A DNA stretch of 64,000 nucleotides from G965232465 sp965276005 (lineage in GTDB: Bacteria > Pseudomonadota > Alphaproteobacteria > JAQWUY01). Shown in pieces: positions 8,371-17,086 of the stretch. The stretch is taken from NCBI GenBank assembly GCA_965276005.1, contig OZ254962.1, positions 744,001-808,000 of the forward strand, in the 5' to 3' direction. The position numbers and the translations under genes are program-made. A model generated the notes under the pieces. That model was given only the letters and a program-made list of their open reading frames with translations, did no database searches and had not been told where the DNA came from. Numbering within the stretch: position 1 is the first letter of the stretch; the number at the start of each line of letters is the position of its first letter.

Positions 8371-8817
8371 ATGATACAAAGCCAACACGCCATAGCCTTC
8401 GATACCCACCAAATGGTGGAAGACCTAGTAGGGGTAGGTTTCAATAAAGAACAAGCAGAAGTGCTGACCCGTCAGCATGTGGACTTCATAAACGCCAACC
8501 TAGCCACCAAAAGTGATATTAAAATCTCGCAACAAAATATCGAACTGGCAATAGCAGAAACCAGAAACGAAATCGCCAATGTGTACAGGGAAATTGAACA
8601 GTTTCGAAAAGAAACCAACAAGGAAATTGCCAATATTTACAAAGAAATTGCACGACTTCGAAAAGAAACCAAAGACGATAACGAAATGTTACGCAAAGAA
8701 ACCAAAGACGATAACGAAATGTTACGCAAAGACCTAAAACTGAGCATGTATGGCATGACAGCCGCCACTATTACCATCTTGGGCGGGCTGATGACGATAC
8801 TCACATTTATACAGTAA
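8371..8817 (+). CDS. DUF1640-like (CCDC90/MCUR1-related) coiled-coil membrane protein
   Basis: This 148-residue protein has three parts. The N-terminal head, FDTHQMVEDLVGVGFNKEQAE, matches the start of DUF1640 proteins, in which an alpha-helical head is followed by LATKxD. A central coiled coil (about residues 45-125) is rich in Lys/Glu and includes LATKSDI. A single C-terminal membrane helix (about 127-148) ends the protein, so it is probably tail-anchored in the inner membrane. The coiled coil contains an exact tandem repeat of KETKDDNEMLR, visible also as a 33-base DNA repeat. It has its own promoter and an AAGGAG-like site before the ATG. Two related genes lie at 61892 and 62410. Bacterial DUF1640 proteins have no settled function; the eukaryotic relatives are mitochondrial inner-membrane proteins. 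Confidence 0.65.
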   Translation: MIQSQHAIAFDTHQMVEDLVGVGFNKEQAEVLTRQHVDFINANLATKSDIKISQQNIELAIAETRNEIANVYREIEQFRKETNKEIANIYKEIARLRKETKDDNEMLRKETKDDNEMLRKDLKLSMYGMTAATITILGGLMTILTFIQ

Positions 8818-8962
8818 CCTACTGTACGATATGTTCATCACATCAAGCGATATAAAAATACCACATTTTCCCCTTGCATTTGTGTCCGCATTGGTGTATA
8901 CACCCTAAACGAAGTGCCATACAAGGTGTGTGGTACGCAACCCTTGCCACCAGTGCGAACCG

Positions 8963-8992
8963 TTGTGGTGTACCAGTACGAATCGATATAAT
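8963..8992 (+). promoter_or_regulatory. Probable promoter of the rpsF-rpsR-rplI operon
   Basis: TTGTGG (8963-8968), 18-base spacer, perfect TATAAT (8987-8992). About 100 bases of leader follow before rpsF. The leader contains GATGGGGT and ACCCATC, which can pair around a GT-rich interior. S6:S18 leaders are known regulatory targets, but I cannot match the consensus with certainty. Confidence 0.5.
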
Positions 8993-9091
8993 ATAAGGTT
9001 TTGGGGCTGTGGCTTTGATGGGGTGGCATGGTGTGTACTTGTGGCACGGTGTGCGTACCCATCGCTTTATCAACCGTAAGGGAATTTTATT

Positions 9092-9430
9092 ATGCGTAGT
9101 TATGAGACTATTTTTATATGTCGTCAAGACATTTCCACCCAACAAGTGGACAGTTTGACCGATACTTTTCAAGCTATTATCACCGATGCAAAAGGCAAAA
9201 TGGGTCGCCGTGAAAACTGGGGCTTAAAGACTTTGGCGTATCGTATTAAGAAAAACCGCAAAGGGCATATCGTATTGTTTAACTACAATGCCAGCAACGA
9301 TGCCGTAGCGGAGATGGAACGCCGTATGCGGCTGAGTGAAAATGTCATTCGCTATATGACCACCCGCACGCCGCACCTTATCACCGAAGACAGTGTCGGC
9401 ATTGAAGACAATGACGCAAAAACCGCATAA
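9092..9430 (+). CDS. rpsF: 30S ribosomal protein S6
   Basis: This 112-residue protein is of typical bS6 length. It begins MRSYETIFICRQDISTQQVD and contains GRRENWGLKTLAYRIKKNRKGHIV and the late motif RMRLSENVIRYMTTR, all hallmarks of S6. In the 30S subunit S6 binds as a heterodimer with S18, the product of the next gene. AAGGGA precedes the start. It is the first gene of the S6-S18-L9 operon; rpsR follows after 15 bases. Confidence 0.97.
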   Translation: MRSYETIFICRQDISTQQVDSLTDTFQAIITDAKGKMGRRENWGLKTLAYRIKKNRKGHIVLFNYNASNDAVAEMERRMRLSENVIRYMTTRTPHLITEDSVGIEDNDAKTA

Positions 9431-9445
9431 AGGGAGGACATTTTT

Positions 9446-9673
9446 ATGAATCGCAAACCATTTTTCCGCCGCAAGAGAACCTGTCCGTTTTCTGGCGACG
9501 ATGCTCTTGACATCGACTACAAGGATGTACGGTTGTTACAACGCTTTGTGTCTGAGAAAGGCAAAATCGCCCCTGCTCGGATTACCTCCGTGTCGGCAAA
9601 AAAGCAACGGCAACTGGCAAAGGCTATCAAACGCGCCCGCTACATAGGGCTGATGCCGTATACTGTCAAATAA
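9446..9673 (+). CDS. rpsR: 30S ribosomal protein S18
   Basis: This is a 75-residue bS18. The basic N-terminus FFRRKRTCPF is followed by IDYKDVRLLQRFVSEKGKI and the C-terminal ARYIGLMPY motif, which is the family signature. It assembles with S6 on the platform of the 30S subunit. It is preceded by GGGAGGA and lies 13 bases before rplI. The DUF2232 membrane gene often found between rpsR and rplI in alphaproteobacteria is absent here. Confidence 0.97.
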   Translation: MNRKPFFRRKRTCPFSGDDALDIDYKDVRLLQRFVSEKGKIAPARITSVSAKKQRQLAKAIKRARYIGLMPYTVK

Positions 9674-9686
9674 GGGGGGCGGGAAT

Positions 9687-10349
9687 ATGCAGATTATTTT
9701 ATTAGAACGCATTGAAAACTTGGGTGCCTTAGGCGACACAGTAACCGTAAAACCGGGGTTTGCCCGTAACTATTTGTTGCCACAAGGCAAAGCCTTGCGG
9801 GCAACCAAACAAAACATCACTGCCTTCGAAGCACAAAAAGAAGCCATCGCCAAAGCCAATGCGGACAAAAAAGCCATCGCAGAAATCATTAGCGAAAAAA
9901 TCGCCGATAAAGCGGTGGTGATTATCCGTTCCGCATCCGATTCTGGTCAGCTGTATGGGTCTGTTACCACCCGTGATATTGCGGCGGCGTTGTCCGACTT
10001 GTCTGGGGAGACGATTACCCGTAACAATGTGATAATGGAAACACCGATTAAAGCCATTGGCTATTTTACTTTTAAAATTGCCCTGCACCCTGAGGTAACC
10101 GCATCTGTACACATTAATGTGGCACAGTCCGAAGAAGAGGCAGACCTACAAGCCGAACGGGTGGCACGGGGCGAATCAGCGGTCGTAACCGCCGCCGAAG
10201 AAGACGCCCGCATAGCCGCAGAAATCGCCCAACAACAAGCCGAAGACATGGCAAAAGCAGCCGAACAAATGCTGGCAGAAGACGAAATCCCAACAGAAGC
10301 AGAAATGTTAGCAGAAGCAGAAACGAATACAGCAACACCTGATTCGTAA
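9687..10349 (+). CDS. rplI: 50S ribosomal protein L9 with long acidic C-terminal extension
   Basis: Residues 1-150 are a complete bL9. The N-domain starts MQIILLERIENLGALGDTVTVKPGFARNYLLPQGKA, a helical linker rich in Lys/Ala/Glu follows, and the C-domain contains SDSGQLYGSVTTRDIA and ALHPEVTASVHINV. Family members usually end near residue 150. This protein continues for about 70 more residues composed mostly of Ala, Glu and Gln (AAEEDARIAAEIAQQQAED and similar), likely a charged helix. Extended L9 tails occur in some alphaproteobacteria. GGGGGGCGGG precedes the ATG. It is the last gene of the operon and is followed by a hairpin terminator. Confidence 0.95.
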   Translation: MQIILLERIENLGALGDTVTVKPGFARNYLLPQGKALRATKQNITAFEAQKEAIAKANADKKAIAEIISEKIADKAVVIIRSASDSGQLYGSVTTRDIAAALSDLSGETITRNNVIMETPIKAIGYFTFKIALHPEVTASVHINVAQSEEEADLQAERVARGESAVVTAAEEDARIAAEIAQQQAEDMAKAAEQMLAEDEIPTEAEMLAEAETNTATPDS

Positions 10350-10384
10350 ACGGTCTGTATACCGATTTTTTTCATTGTACGCAC

Positions 10385-10418
10385 ATATAAAAAGGTGGCT
10401 TTTGCCGCCTTTTTATAT
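10385..10418. terminator. Bidirectional terminator between rplI and the first adhesin locus
   Basis: ATATAAAAAGGTGGC, loop TTTT, GCCGCCTTTTTATAT: a long near-perfect palindrome with A/T tracts on both sides. It can end rplI transcription on the plus strand and the convergent adhesin transcript on the minus strand. Confidence 0.85.
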
Positions 10419-10742
10419 TTAAGTTTCAGATACCCCGTTTTTGTTATCCGCACCAGCGGTTTTTTCCGCTGCTGTAGGTTGTTGTACAAATATGCGTCTC
10501 AAGGTTTCATACAAGTCTGCATCCAGTTCGTACAGGGGTACCACTTTTTGTGCCTTGATGTTGTTTGCTAATAACGCTATGTCGTATGTGGTGGTGTATT
10601 TGGTTTTGTAGGTTACCTGTTGTGTGTTAAACACGGATAAAGGTTTTTGTGTTGACGAAGTGTTGCCTGGCAATACCTTCGCTAGTTGTGTGTTAAACAC
10701 GGATAAAGGTTTTTGTGTTGGCGGTTGATATAGTGCCTGCAT
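10419..10742 (-). pseudogene. Detached C-terminal domain of adhesin 1 (frameshifted from the main body)
   Basis: The 107 residues match the C-termini of the three other adhesins in the window: KYTTTYDIALLANNIKAQ, then VPLYELDADLYETLRRIFVQQ. In the paralogs this domain is continuous with the rest of the protein; here it is separated from the main ORF (10922-17086) by about 180 bases with frame changes. The segment TQKPLSVFNTQ occurs twice, encoded by a direct repeat of about 35 bases at about 10620 and 10688. About eight residues (YAHLNSID in adhesin 2) are missing before MQALYQP. I see no independent ribosome binding site. It is best read as the tail of a broken gene. Confidence 0.75.
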
Positions 10743-10921
10743 TATGCCGGTGGTAAATATGTTGTCGATACTGCCAACGGGGGGTAGCTAGTCCACCACT
10801 TGCACCGTTTGCACCTGCTCCAGCGGCGGTACGCCACCGATACCACTCATAGCTACGGCAACGCCGGCACCCACCAGTACGACAACCGCCGCACCGCCGA
10901 CTAGTGACAAAATGCCAACAC
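10743..10921 (-). pseudogene. Frame-disrupted linker between adhesin 1 body and its C-terminal domain
   Basis: On the minus strand this stretch still encodes the pieces seen in the paralogs, but in different frames. First comes GAAVVVLVGAGVAVAMSGIGG (the hydrophobic segment before the tail), then an Ala/Gly-rich stretch, then PPVGSIDNIFTTGIMQALYQP. The frame changes near 10922, again at the GGTGGCGTACC site (one G fewer than in the matching position of adhesin 2) and again at a run of six C. Each is a single-base event, so either genuine decay or base-calling error is possible. Confidence 0.65.
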
Positions 10922-13900
10922 CTAGGAGAAAATCCATGAAAATAACATTTTTAACAATACTAAGATGCCAATACCAGCAGCGGCATTGCCAGCATTGCCA
11001 GTATTGGCAACGGCAACTGGTGTTTTGTTATTACCAAGATCCGAATTGCCGCCGCCGTTATTATTACCATTACCGCCGCCGGCGGAAAGTCGGAATAAAT
11101 ACACCGAATGGTCATCTCCTCTGTCTGCCCCGACAGCCAACTTCGACCCATCACCACTTAACGATACAAAAGTGCCAAGGGATATTTTTTGCATTTTTGT
11201 AACACTATCGCCCCAGTTGCTGCCCCCAACGCTAAACAAATACACCGCACCTGAACTGTCGTTTCCGCTTGGTTCATAACCAACAACCCCCACAGCCAAC
11301 TTCAACCCATCAGCACTTAATGATACAGAAGTGCCAAATCTATCAAGATCGCCCAATGTAACCCCATTGCCATGGAATATTTTTTGCGTTTTTGTGACAC
11401 TATCGCCCCAGTTGCTGCCCCCAACGCTAAACAAATACACCGCACCTCGACTGCCTCCTCCGTCGTCATCACCAGATGCCCCCACAGCCAACTTTGCCCC
11501 ATCATCGCTTAACGATACAGAACCGCCAAAATGATCCTCATTGTCCAATGTAACCCCATTGCCATGGGATATTTTTTGCACTCTTGTAACACCATCGCCC
11601 CAGTTGTTGCCCCCAACGCTAAACAAATACACCGCACCTCGATCGCTTCCTTCGTCTACCCCGACAGCCAACTTTGCCCCATCATTGCTTAACGATACAG
11701 AACCGCCAAATTCATCAAAATCGTTCAATGTCACTCCATGACTGCCATGGGATATTTTTTGCGTTCTTGTAACACTATCGCCCCAGTTGCTGCCCCCAAC
11801 GCTAAACAAATACACCGCACCTCGTTGCCTTCCTCCATTGTCATCAAAAGGAGCTCCGACAGCCAACTTCGTCCCATCACTGCTTAACGATACAGAAATG
11901 CCAAAATGATCCTGATTGTTCAATGTCACTCCATGACCGCCATGGGATATTTTTTGCGTTTTTGTGACACTATCGCCCCATTTGCTGCCCCCAACGCTAA
12001 ACAAATACACCGCACCTCGATCCCTTCCTCCATCGTCATCACCAGATGCCCCCACAGCCAACTTTGCCCCATCATAGCTTAACGATACAGAACTGCCAAA
12101 ATGATCAGAAATGCTCACTCCATCAACATTTAGACTGTTAATCCTTTTTATCTGTTCAAAAGCACTCATACTGCCGCCATTATTATTACCATTGCCACCG
12201 CCATTATTATTACCATTGCCACCGCCGGCGGAAAGTCGGAATAAATACACCGCACCTTTGCTTTTTTTATAGACACCTGTATATGCCCCCACAGCCAACT
12301 TCGACCCATCAGCACTTAATGATACAGACCGACCAAACTCATCACTATCGTCTAATATAACCCCATTACCATGGGATATTTTTTGCATTTTTGTAACACT
12401 ATCGCCCCAGTTGCTGCCCCCAACGCTAAACAAATACACCGCACCTCGATCCCTTCCTCCGTCGTCATCATTATATGCCCCGACAGCCAACTTTGCCCCA
12501 TCATCGCTTAACGATACAGACCAGCCAAACCTATCAAGATTGTCCAATGTCACTCCATTGCCATGGGATATTTTTTGCGTTTTTGTAACATTATTGCCCC
12601 ATGTGCTGCCCCCAACAGTAAACAAATACACCGCACCTCGATCCCTTCCTCCATCGTCATCCCTGCTAATCCCCACAGCCAGCTTTGCCCCATCATCGCT
12701 TAACGATACAGAATTGCCAAAATAATCAAAATTGTCCAATGTGACCCCATTGCCATGGGATATTTTTTGCGTTTGCTTGACACTATTGCCCCAGTAGTTG
12801 CTGCTGCCCCCAACGCTAAACAAATACACCGCACCTCGATCCCTTCCTCCGTCGTCATCATTAGTAGCTCCCACAGCCAACTTTGCCCCATCATCGCTTA
12901 ACGATACAGACCAGCCAAAAACATCAAAATTGTCCAATGTCACCCCATTGCCATGGGATATTTTTTGCGTTTTTGTGACACTATCGCCCCAGTTGCTGCC
13001 CCCAACGCTAAACAAATATACCGCACCTCGATCGCTTCCTCCATCGTCATCATCAGATGCCCCCACAGCCAACTTCGCACCATCACCGCTTAACGATACA
13101 GAACTGCCAAACTCATCACCATTGTCCAATGTAATCCCATTGCCATGGGATATTTTTTGCGTTTGTTTGAGACTATCGCCCCATTTGCTGCCCCCAACGC
13201 TAAACAAATACACCGCACCTCGATCGCTTCCTCCATCGTCATCACCAATAGCTCCCACAGCCAACTTTGCCCCATCATCGCTTAACGATACAGACCTGCC
13301 AAAAACATCTCCACTATCCAATGCAGAAATATTTGAATTATCAATCGTTTTTACTCGTGCAAAAGTATTACTAGCGGAAAGTCGGAATAAATACACCGCA
13401 CCTCGATAATCGTCCTCATTAAGAGTTGCGACCGCCAACTTCGCACCATCACCGCTTAACGATACAGACCAGCCAAACCTATCACCATCATCCAATGTAA
13501 CCCCATTGCCATGGGATATTTTTTGCGTTTGTTTGAGACTATCGCCCCATTTGCTGCCCCCAATGGTAAACAAATACACCGCACCTCGATCGCTTCCTCC
13601 ACCTCGATCGCTTCCTCCATCGTCATCACCAATAGCTCCCACAGCCAACTTTGCCCCATCATCGCTTAACGATACAGAACCGCCAAACCAATCTCCACTA
13701 TCCAATGTAACCCCATTGCCATGAGATATTTTTTGCGTTTTTGTAACACTGTCGCCCCATGAGCTGCCCCCAACGCTAAACAAATACACCGCACCTCGAC
13801 CGGTTCCTCCGTCTTCATCATGAGCAGCCCCCACAGCCAACTTTGCCCCATCATCGCTTAACGATACAGAACCGCCAAACCAATCTCCATCATCCAATGT

Positions 13901-16900
13901 AACCCCATTGCCATGAGATATTTTTTGCGTTTGCTTGACACTATCGCCCCATGAGCTGCCCCCAACGCTAAACAAATACATCGCACCTCGATCCCTTCCT
14001 CCATCGTCATCCTTGATAGCCCCGACCGCCAACTTTGCCCCATCATCGCTTAACGATACAGAAATGCCAAACAAATCTCCATCATCCAATGTAACCCCAT
14101 TGCCATGGGATATTTTTTGCGTTTGCTTGACACTATCGCCCCATGAGCTGCCCCCAACGCTAAACAAATACATCGCACCTCGATCCCTTCCTCCATCGTC
14201 ATCATGGGGTGTCCCGACAGCCAACTTCGCACCATCATCGCTTAACGATACAGAAATGCCAAACAAATCTCCACCATCCAATGTAACCCCATTGCCATGG
14301 GATATTTTTTGCGTTTGCTTGACACTATCGCCCCATTTGCCGCCCCCAACACTAAACAAATACACCGCACCTCGATTGCTTCCTCCGTCGTCATCAAGAG
14401 CAGCCCCCACAGCCAACTTCGCACCATCATCGCTTAACGATACAGAACTGCCAAAATAATCATCTTCTACAAAAATATTTGAATTGCTAAGCTTTCTTGA
14501 TTTATGATAAAAATTACCACTAGCAGTAGCTCGAAATAAATATACCGCACCTCGATCGTCATCCTTGATAGCCCCGACAGCCAACTTTGCACCATCATCG
14601 CTTAACGATACAGACCAGCCAAAATGATCATCACTGTGCAATGTAACCCCACTGCCATGGGATATTTTTTGCGTTTTTTTGACACTATCGCCCCATTTGC
14701 TGCCCCCAACGGTAAACAAATACACCGCACCTCGATTGATGACTCTTCCATTGTCATCACTCAAAGCCCCGTCATCACCAACAGCCCCCACAGCTAACTT
14801 TGCACCATCATCGCTTAACGATACAGAACTGCCAAACCAATCTCCACCATCCAATGTAACCCCATTGCCATGGGATATTTTTTGCGTTTTTGTAACATTA
14901 TTGCCCCATGAGCTGCCCCCAACGATAAACAAATACACCGCACCTCGATTGTCATCACCGGAAGCCCCCACAGCCAACTTTGCACCATCATCGCTTAACG
15001 ATACAGACCAGCCAAACCAATCTCCATCATCCAATGTAACCCCATTGCCATGGGATATTTTTTGCGTTTGCTTGACACTATCGCCCCATGAGCTGCCCCC
15101 AACGCTAAACAAATACACCGCACCTCGATTGCTTCCTCCATCGTCATCATGGGGTGTCCCGACAGCCAACTTCGCACCATCATCGCTTAACGATACAGAA
15201 CTGCCAAAAATATCACCATTGTCCAATGTAACCCCATTACCATGGGATATTTTTTGCGTTTTTGTAACATCATTGCCCCATGTGCTGCCCCCAACGCTAA
15301 ACAAATATACCGCACCTCGACTGATTCCTCCGTCGTCATCATCAGCAGCCCCCACAGCCAACTTCGCACCATCATCGCTTAACGATACAGAACTGCCAAA
15401 AACATCACCATTGTCCAATGTAACCCCATTACCATGGGATATTTTTTGCGTTTTTTTAACAACATTATTTTCACCAACGGTAAACAAATACACCGCACCT
15501 CGATTGCTTCCTCCATCGTCATCATAGGGTGTCCCGACAGCCAACTTCGCACCATCATCGCTTAACGATACAGAACTGCCAAATTGATCATAATCAGCCA
15601 ATTCAGGAGTATAAACATTAAAACTTCCAATCTTTTTGACCTGTGCAAAAGCATTCCCACCGGCGGCAAATCTGCTATTCTTATTTTGATTTATATGCTT
15701 AGGATCCAGCAAAATGACGCCATTTTTAGCCGATACTCTGTCCAAGCCAAAGCCGTCGATTTTTTCTTTACCCGATATTTCCACCGCTCCGCCCCCTGTG
15801 GCACCGTTGGCGTCAATGTTGGCGTAGTTGTTTGTTGTATGGTCTGACCATAAGATTGCGGTTCCACCCGTGCCTCGTTTTGAAGATACGACAACATTTA
15901 CGCCTGTTCCCAGTGAAGTTTTTAACGCCCTCATCAAATCGCTGTTATCTGACCATCTATTTACGAACAGATTTTGGGCTTTGTCGCTCAGGGGACTGGT
16001 TTTTGAGTCGTAAGATCCACCTTGAAACGCCCCACCGATGCGGATTCGTCCGCCTTGAGTTTTGCCCGTTGCCGACAATGTCCCCGAAAACAGACCGACC
16101 AAACCTTTTTTGTTGGATAGGTCTATAAAGCCGCCTTTGCCATGCGTACTATCCGCCCTAAAGTCGGCAGAACCTAATATTTTGGTACCTGCTTTTGATA
16201 ATCCCCCCACAAACGACAGAGTCCCCCCCTGTGTGTGTCCAGACACATCAAACAGACTGCTTGCGTTCAGGTCTGCCCCATGCTGTAGGTTTACTTTGAT
16301 TGTGCCACCATTGCCATTTTGTGCCACCGCAGACACGACACCGCTACTATTGATAGAATCCGCTTCGATGGCAATAGTCCCAGCGTCGCCATAGTCCGCA
16401 TCAGCGGTGATTCGCCCATTGCCTGTAATCCCCACTGTACCGCCACTAATCGATATAACCCCATCTGTCGACGACACGGTATTTGCAGAAACAACACCAT
16501 CGATGGAAATAGTCTGTCGAAGAATATCAGACGCATCGGCAACAGCTATATCGATAAATCCGCCCCGGGAGTCGACTTTTCCGCCTAAATCGACAGTAGC
16601 CGCAACTTTATTGCCTTGCGAATCGGTGAGTGTATCCCATGTGTCTGTTGGCACCTCGACCCGTAAAAAATCGCTGTTGCCGAACGACATAACAATCTTT
16701 TCGCCGCCGCCAAAGCCTACCTTACCGACAAGGGCTCGAACCGTGCCATCGTTTTTGACCGCCCCACCAAGTAACGCCACAAAACCGCCGTCATCAACCG
16801 AAATACTGCCCCGATTCGAGACAACGCCATTGCTGCCATTTTTAGAAAATGTATGATCGCCATTGAGAAAATCATTATTGTCGATGTCAAGAGTCGAAGC

Positions 16901-17086
16901 GACAAAATTACCCGTGTCGACAACCCCATCTTTTGTAATTAGTATCCCATTGGGATTGACCAAAAACACACTGCCATTAGCGTTAATCCGCCCGGCAATC
17001 TCAGAAGTAAAATCGCCCGTAACCCGATTCAAAGTTGCCGAATCTCTACTGGGCTGGTTAAAGTTTACGGTATTATCTTTGCCCAC
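10922..17086 (-). CDS. Giant TpsA/FHA-like adhesin 1, main body (N-terminal part out of frame, C-terminus frameshifted)
   Basis: This 2,054-codon frame lacks its own convincing start: it opens at a GTG inside the conserved sequence SFSVGKDNTVNFNQPS, which in the paralogs lies about 65 residues into the protein. The two-partner-secretion domain follows, with the FHA hallmark NPNGILITKDG, up to about residue 470. About 24 FG-GAP-type repeats of about 63 residues (FGxSVSLSDDGAKLAVGA ... RGAVYLFSVGG) follow to residue 2000, then Gly/Asn-rich linkers. Unlike the three paralogs it has no second beta-helix region (LIAGRS) after the repeats. The true start is probably ATG 17295 across a G16 run. As written, the locus would not give a full-length exported protein; base composition and repeats match the intact paralogs, so inactivation is recent or reversible. 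Confidence 0.75.
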   Translation of the reverse strand: MGKDNTVNFNQPSRDSATLNRVTGDFTSEIAGRINANGSVFLVNPNGILITKDGVVDTGNFVASTLDIDNNDFLNGDHTFSKNGSNGVVSNRGSISVDDGGFVALLGGAVKNDGTVRALVGKVGFGGGEKIVMSFGNSDFLRVEVPTDTWDTLTDSQGNKVAATVDLGGKVDSRGGFIDIAVADASDILRQTISIDGVVSANTVSSTDGVISISGGTVGITGNGRITADADYGDAGTIAIEADSINSSGVVSAVAQNGNGGTIKVNLQHGADLNASSLFDVSGHTQGGTLSFVGGLSKAGTKILGSADFRADSTHGKGGFIDLSNKKGLVGLFSGTLSATGKTQGGRIRIGGAFQGGSYDSKTSPLSDKAQNLFVNRWSDNSDLMRALKTSLGTGVNVVVSSKRGTGGTAILWSDHTTNNYANIDANGATGGGAVEISGKEKIDGFGLDRVSAKNGVILLDPKHINQNKNSRFAAGGNAFAQVKKIGSFNVYTPELADYDQFGSSVSLSDDGAKLAVGTPYDDDGGSNRGAVYLFTVGENNVVKKTQKISHGNGVTLDNGDVFGSSVSLSDDGAKLAVGAADDDDGGISRGAVYLFSVGGSTWGNDVTKTQKISHGNGVTLDNGDIFGSSVSLSDDGAKLAVGTPHDDDGGSNRGAVYLFSVGGSSWGDSVKQTQKISHGNGVTLDDGDWFGWSVSLSDDGAKLAVGASGDDNRGAVYLFIVGGSSWGNNVTKTQKISHGNGVTLDGGDWFGSSVSLSDDGAKLAVGAVGDDGALSDDNGRVINRGAVYLFTVGGSKWGDSVKKTQKISHGSGVTLHSDDHFGWSVSLSDDGAKLAVGAIKDDDRGAVYLFRATASGNFYHKSRKLSNSNIFVEDDYFGSSVSLSDDGAKLAVGAALDDDGGSNRGAVYLFSVGGGKWGDSVKQTQKISHGNGVTLDGGDLFGISVSLSDDGAKLAVGTPHDDDGGRDRGAMYLFSVGGSSWGDSVKQTQKISHGNGVTLDDGDLFGISVSLSDDGAKLAVGAIKDDDGGRDRGAMYLFSVGGSSWGDSVKQTQKISHGNGVTLDDGDWFGGSVSLSDDGAKLAVGAAHDEDGGTGRGAVYLFSVGGSSWGDSVTKTQKISHGNGVTLDSGDWFGGSVSLSDDGAKLAVGAIGDDDGGSDRGGGSDRGAVYLFTIGGSKWGDSLKQTQKISHGNGVTLDDGDRFGWSVSLSGDGAKLAVATLNEDDYRGAVYLFRLSASNTFARVKTIDNSNISALDSGDVFGRSVSLSDDGAKLAVGAIGDDDGGSDRGAVYLFSVGGSKWGDSLKQTQKISHGNGITLDNGDEFGSSVSLSGDGAKLAVGASDDDDGGSDRGAVYLFSVGGSNWGDSVTKTQKISHGNGVTLDNFDVFGWSVSLSDDGAKLAVGATNDDDGGRDRGAVYLFSVGGSSNYWGNSVKQTQKISHGNGVTLDNFDYFGNSVSLSDDGAKLAVGISRDDDGGRDRGAVYLFTVGGSTWGNNVTKTQKISHGNGVTLDNLDRFGWSVSLSDDGAKLAVGAYNDDDGGRDRGAVYLFSVGGSNWGDSVTKMQKISHGNGVILDDSDEFGRSVSLSADGSKLAVGAYTGVYKKSKGAVYLFRLSAGGGNGNNNGGGNGNNNGGSMSAFEQIKRINSLNVDGVSISDHFGSSVSLSYDGAKLAVGASGDDDGGRDRGAVYLFSVGGSKWGDSVTKTQKISHGGHGVTLNNQDHFGISVSLSSDGTKLAVGAPFDDNGGRQRGAVYLFSVGGSNWGDSVTRTQKISHGSHGVTLNDFDEFGGSVSLSNDGAKLAVGVDEGSDRGAVYLFSVGGNNWGDGVTRVQKISHGNGVTLDNEDHFGGSVSLSDDGAKLAVGASGDDDGGGSRGAVYLFSVGGSNWGDSVTKTQKIFHGNGVTLGDLDRFGTSVSLSADGLKLAVGVVGYEPSGNDSSGAVYLFSVGGSNWGDSVTKMQKISLGTFVSLSGDGSKLAVGADRGDDHSVYLFRLSAGGGNGNNNGGGNSDLGNNKTPVAVANTGNAGNAAAGIGILVLLKMLFSWIFS
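11090..15650 (-). repeat. About 24 tandem FG-GAP-encoding repeats (about 190 bases each) in adhesin 1
   Basis: Units of about 189-192 bases, many nearly identical in DNA (for example three successive units at 13858-14430 spaced exactly 192 bases). Each contains a stretch encoding SVSLSDDGAKLAVG and one encoding QKISHGNGVTLD. The similarity is much higher than between the repeats of adhesin 4, pointing to recent expansion or homogenisation. Repeats at this identity are also difficult to assemble correctly. Confidence 0.9.

Noticed and set aside
12798..15527. Long plus-strand open frames (up to 282 codons) rich in Pro, Ser, Asn and Thr opposite adhesin 1
   Set aside because: They are antisense readings of the tandem repeats; they repeat with the same period, lack start signals and have no recognisable domains. 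Similar frames opposite adhesins 2, 3 and 4 are rejected for the same reason.
11090..15650. Regular direct repeats suggesting a CRISPR array
   Set aside because: The period is about 190 bases, the units are coding throughout and there are no short repeats with unique spacers.
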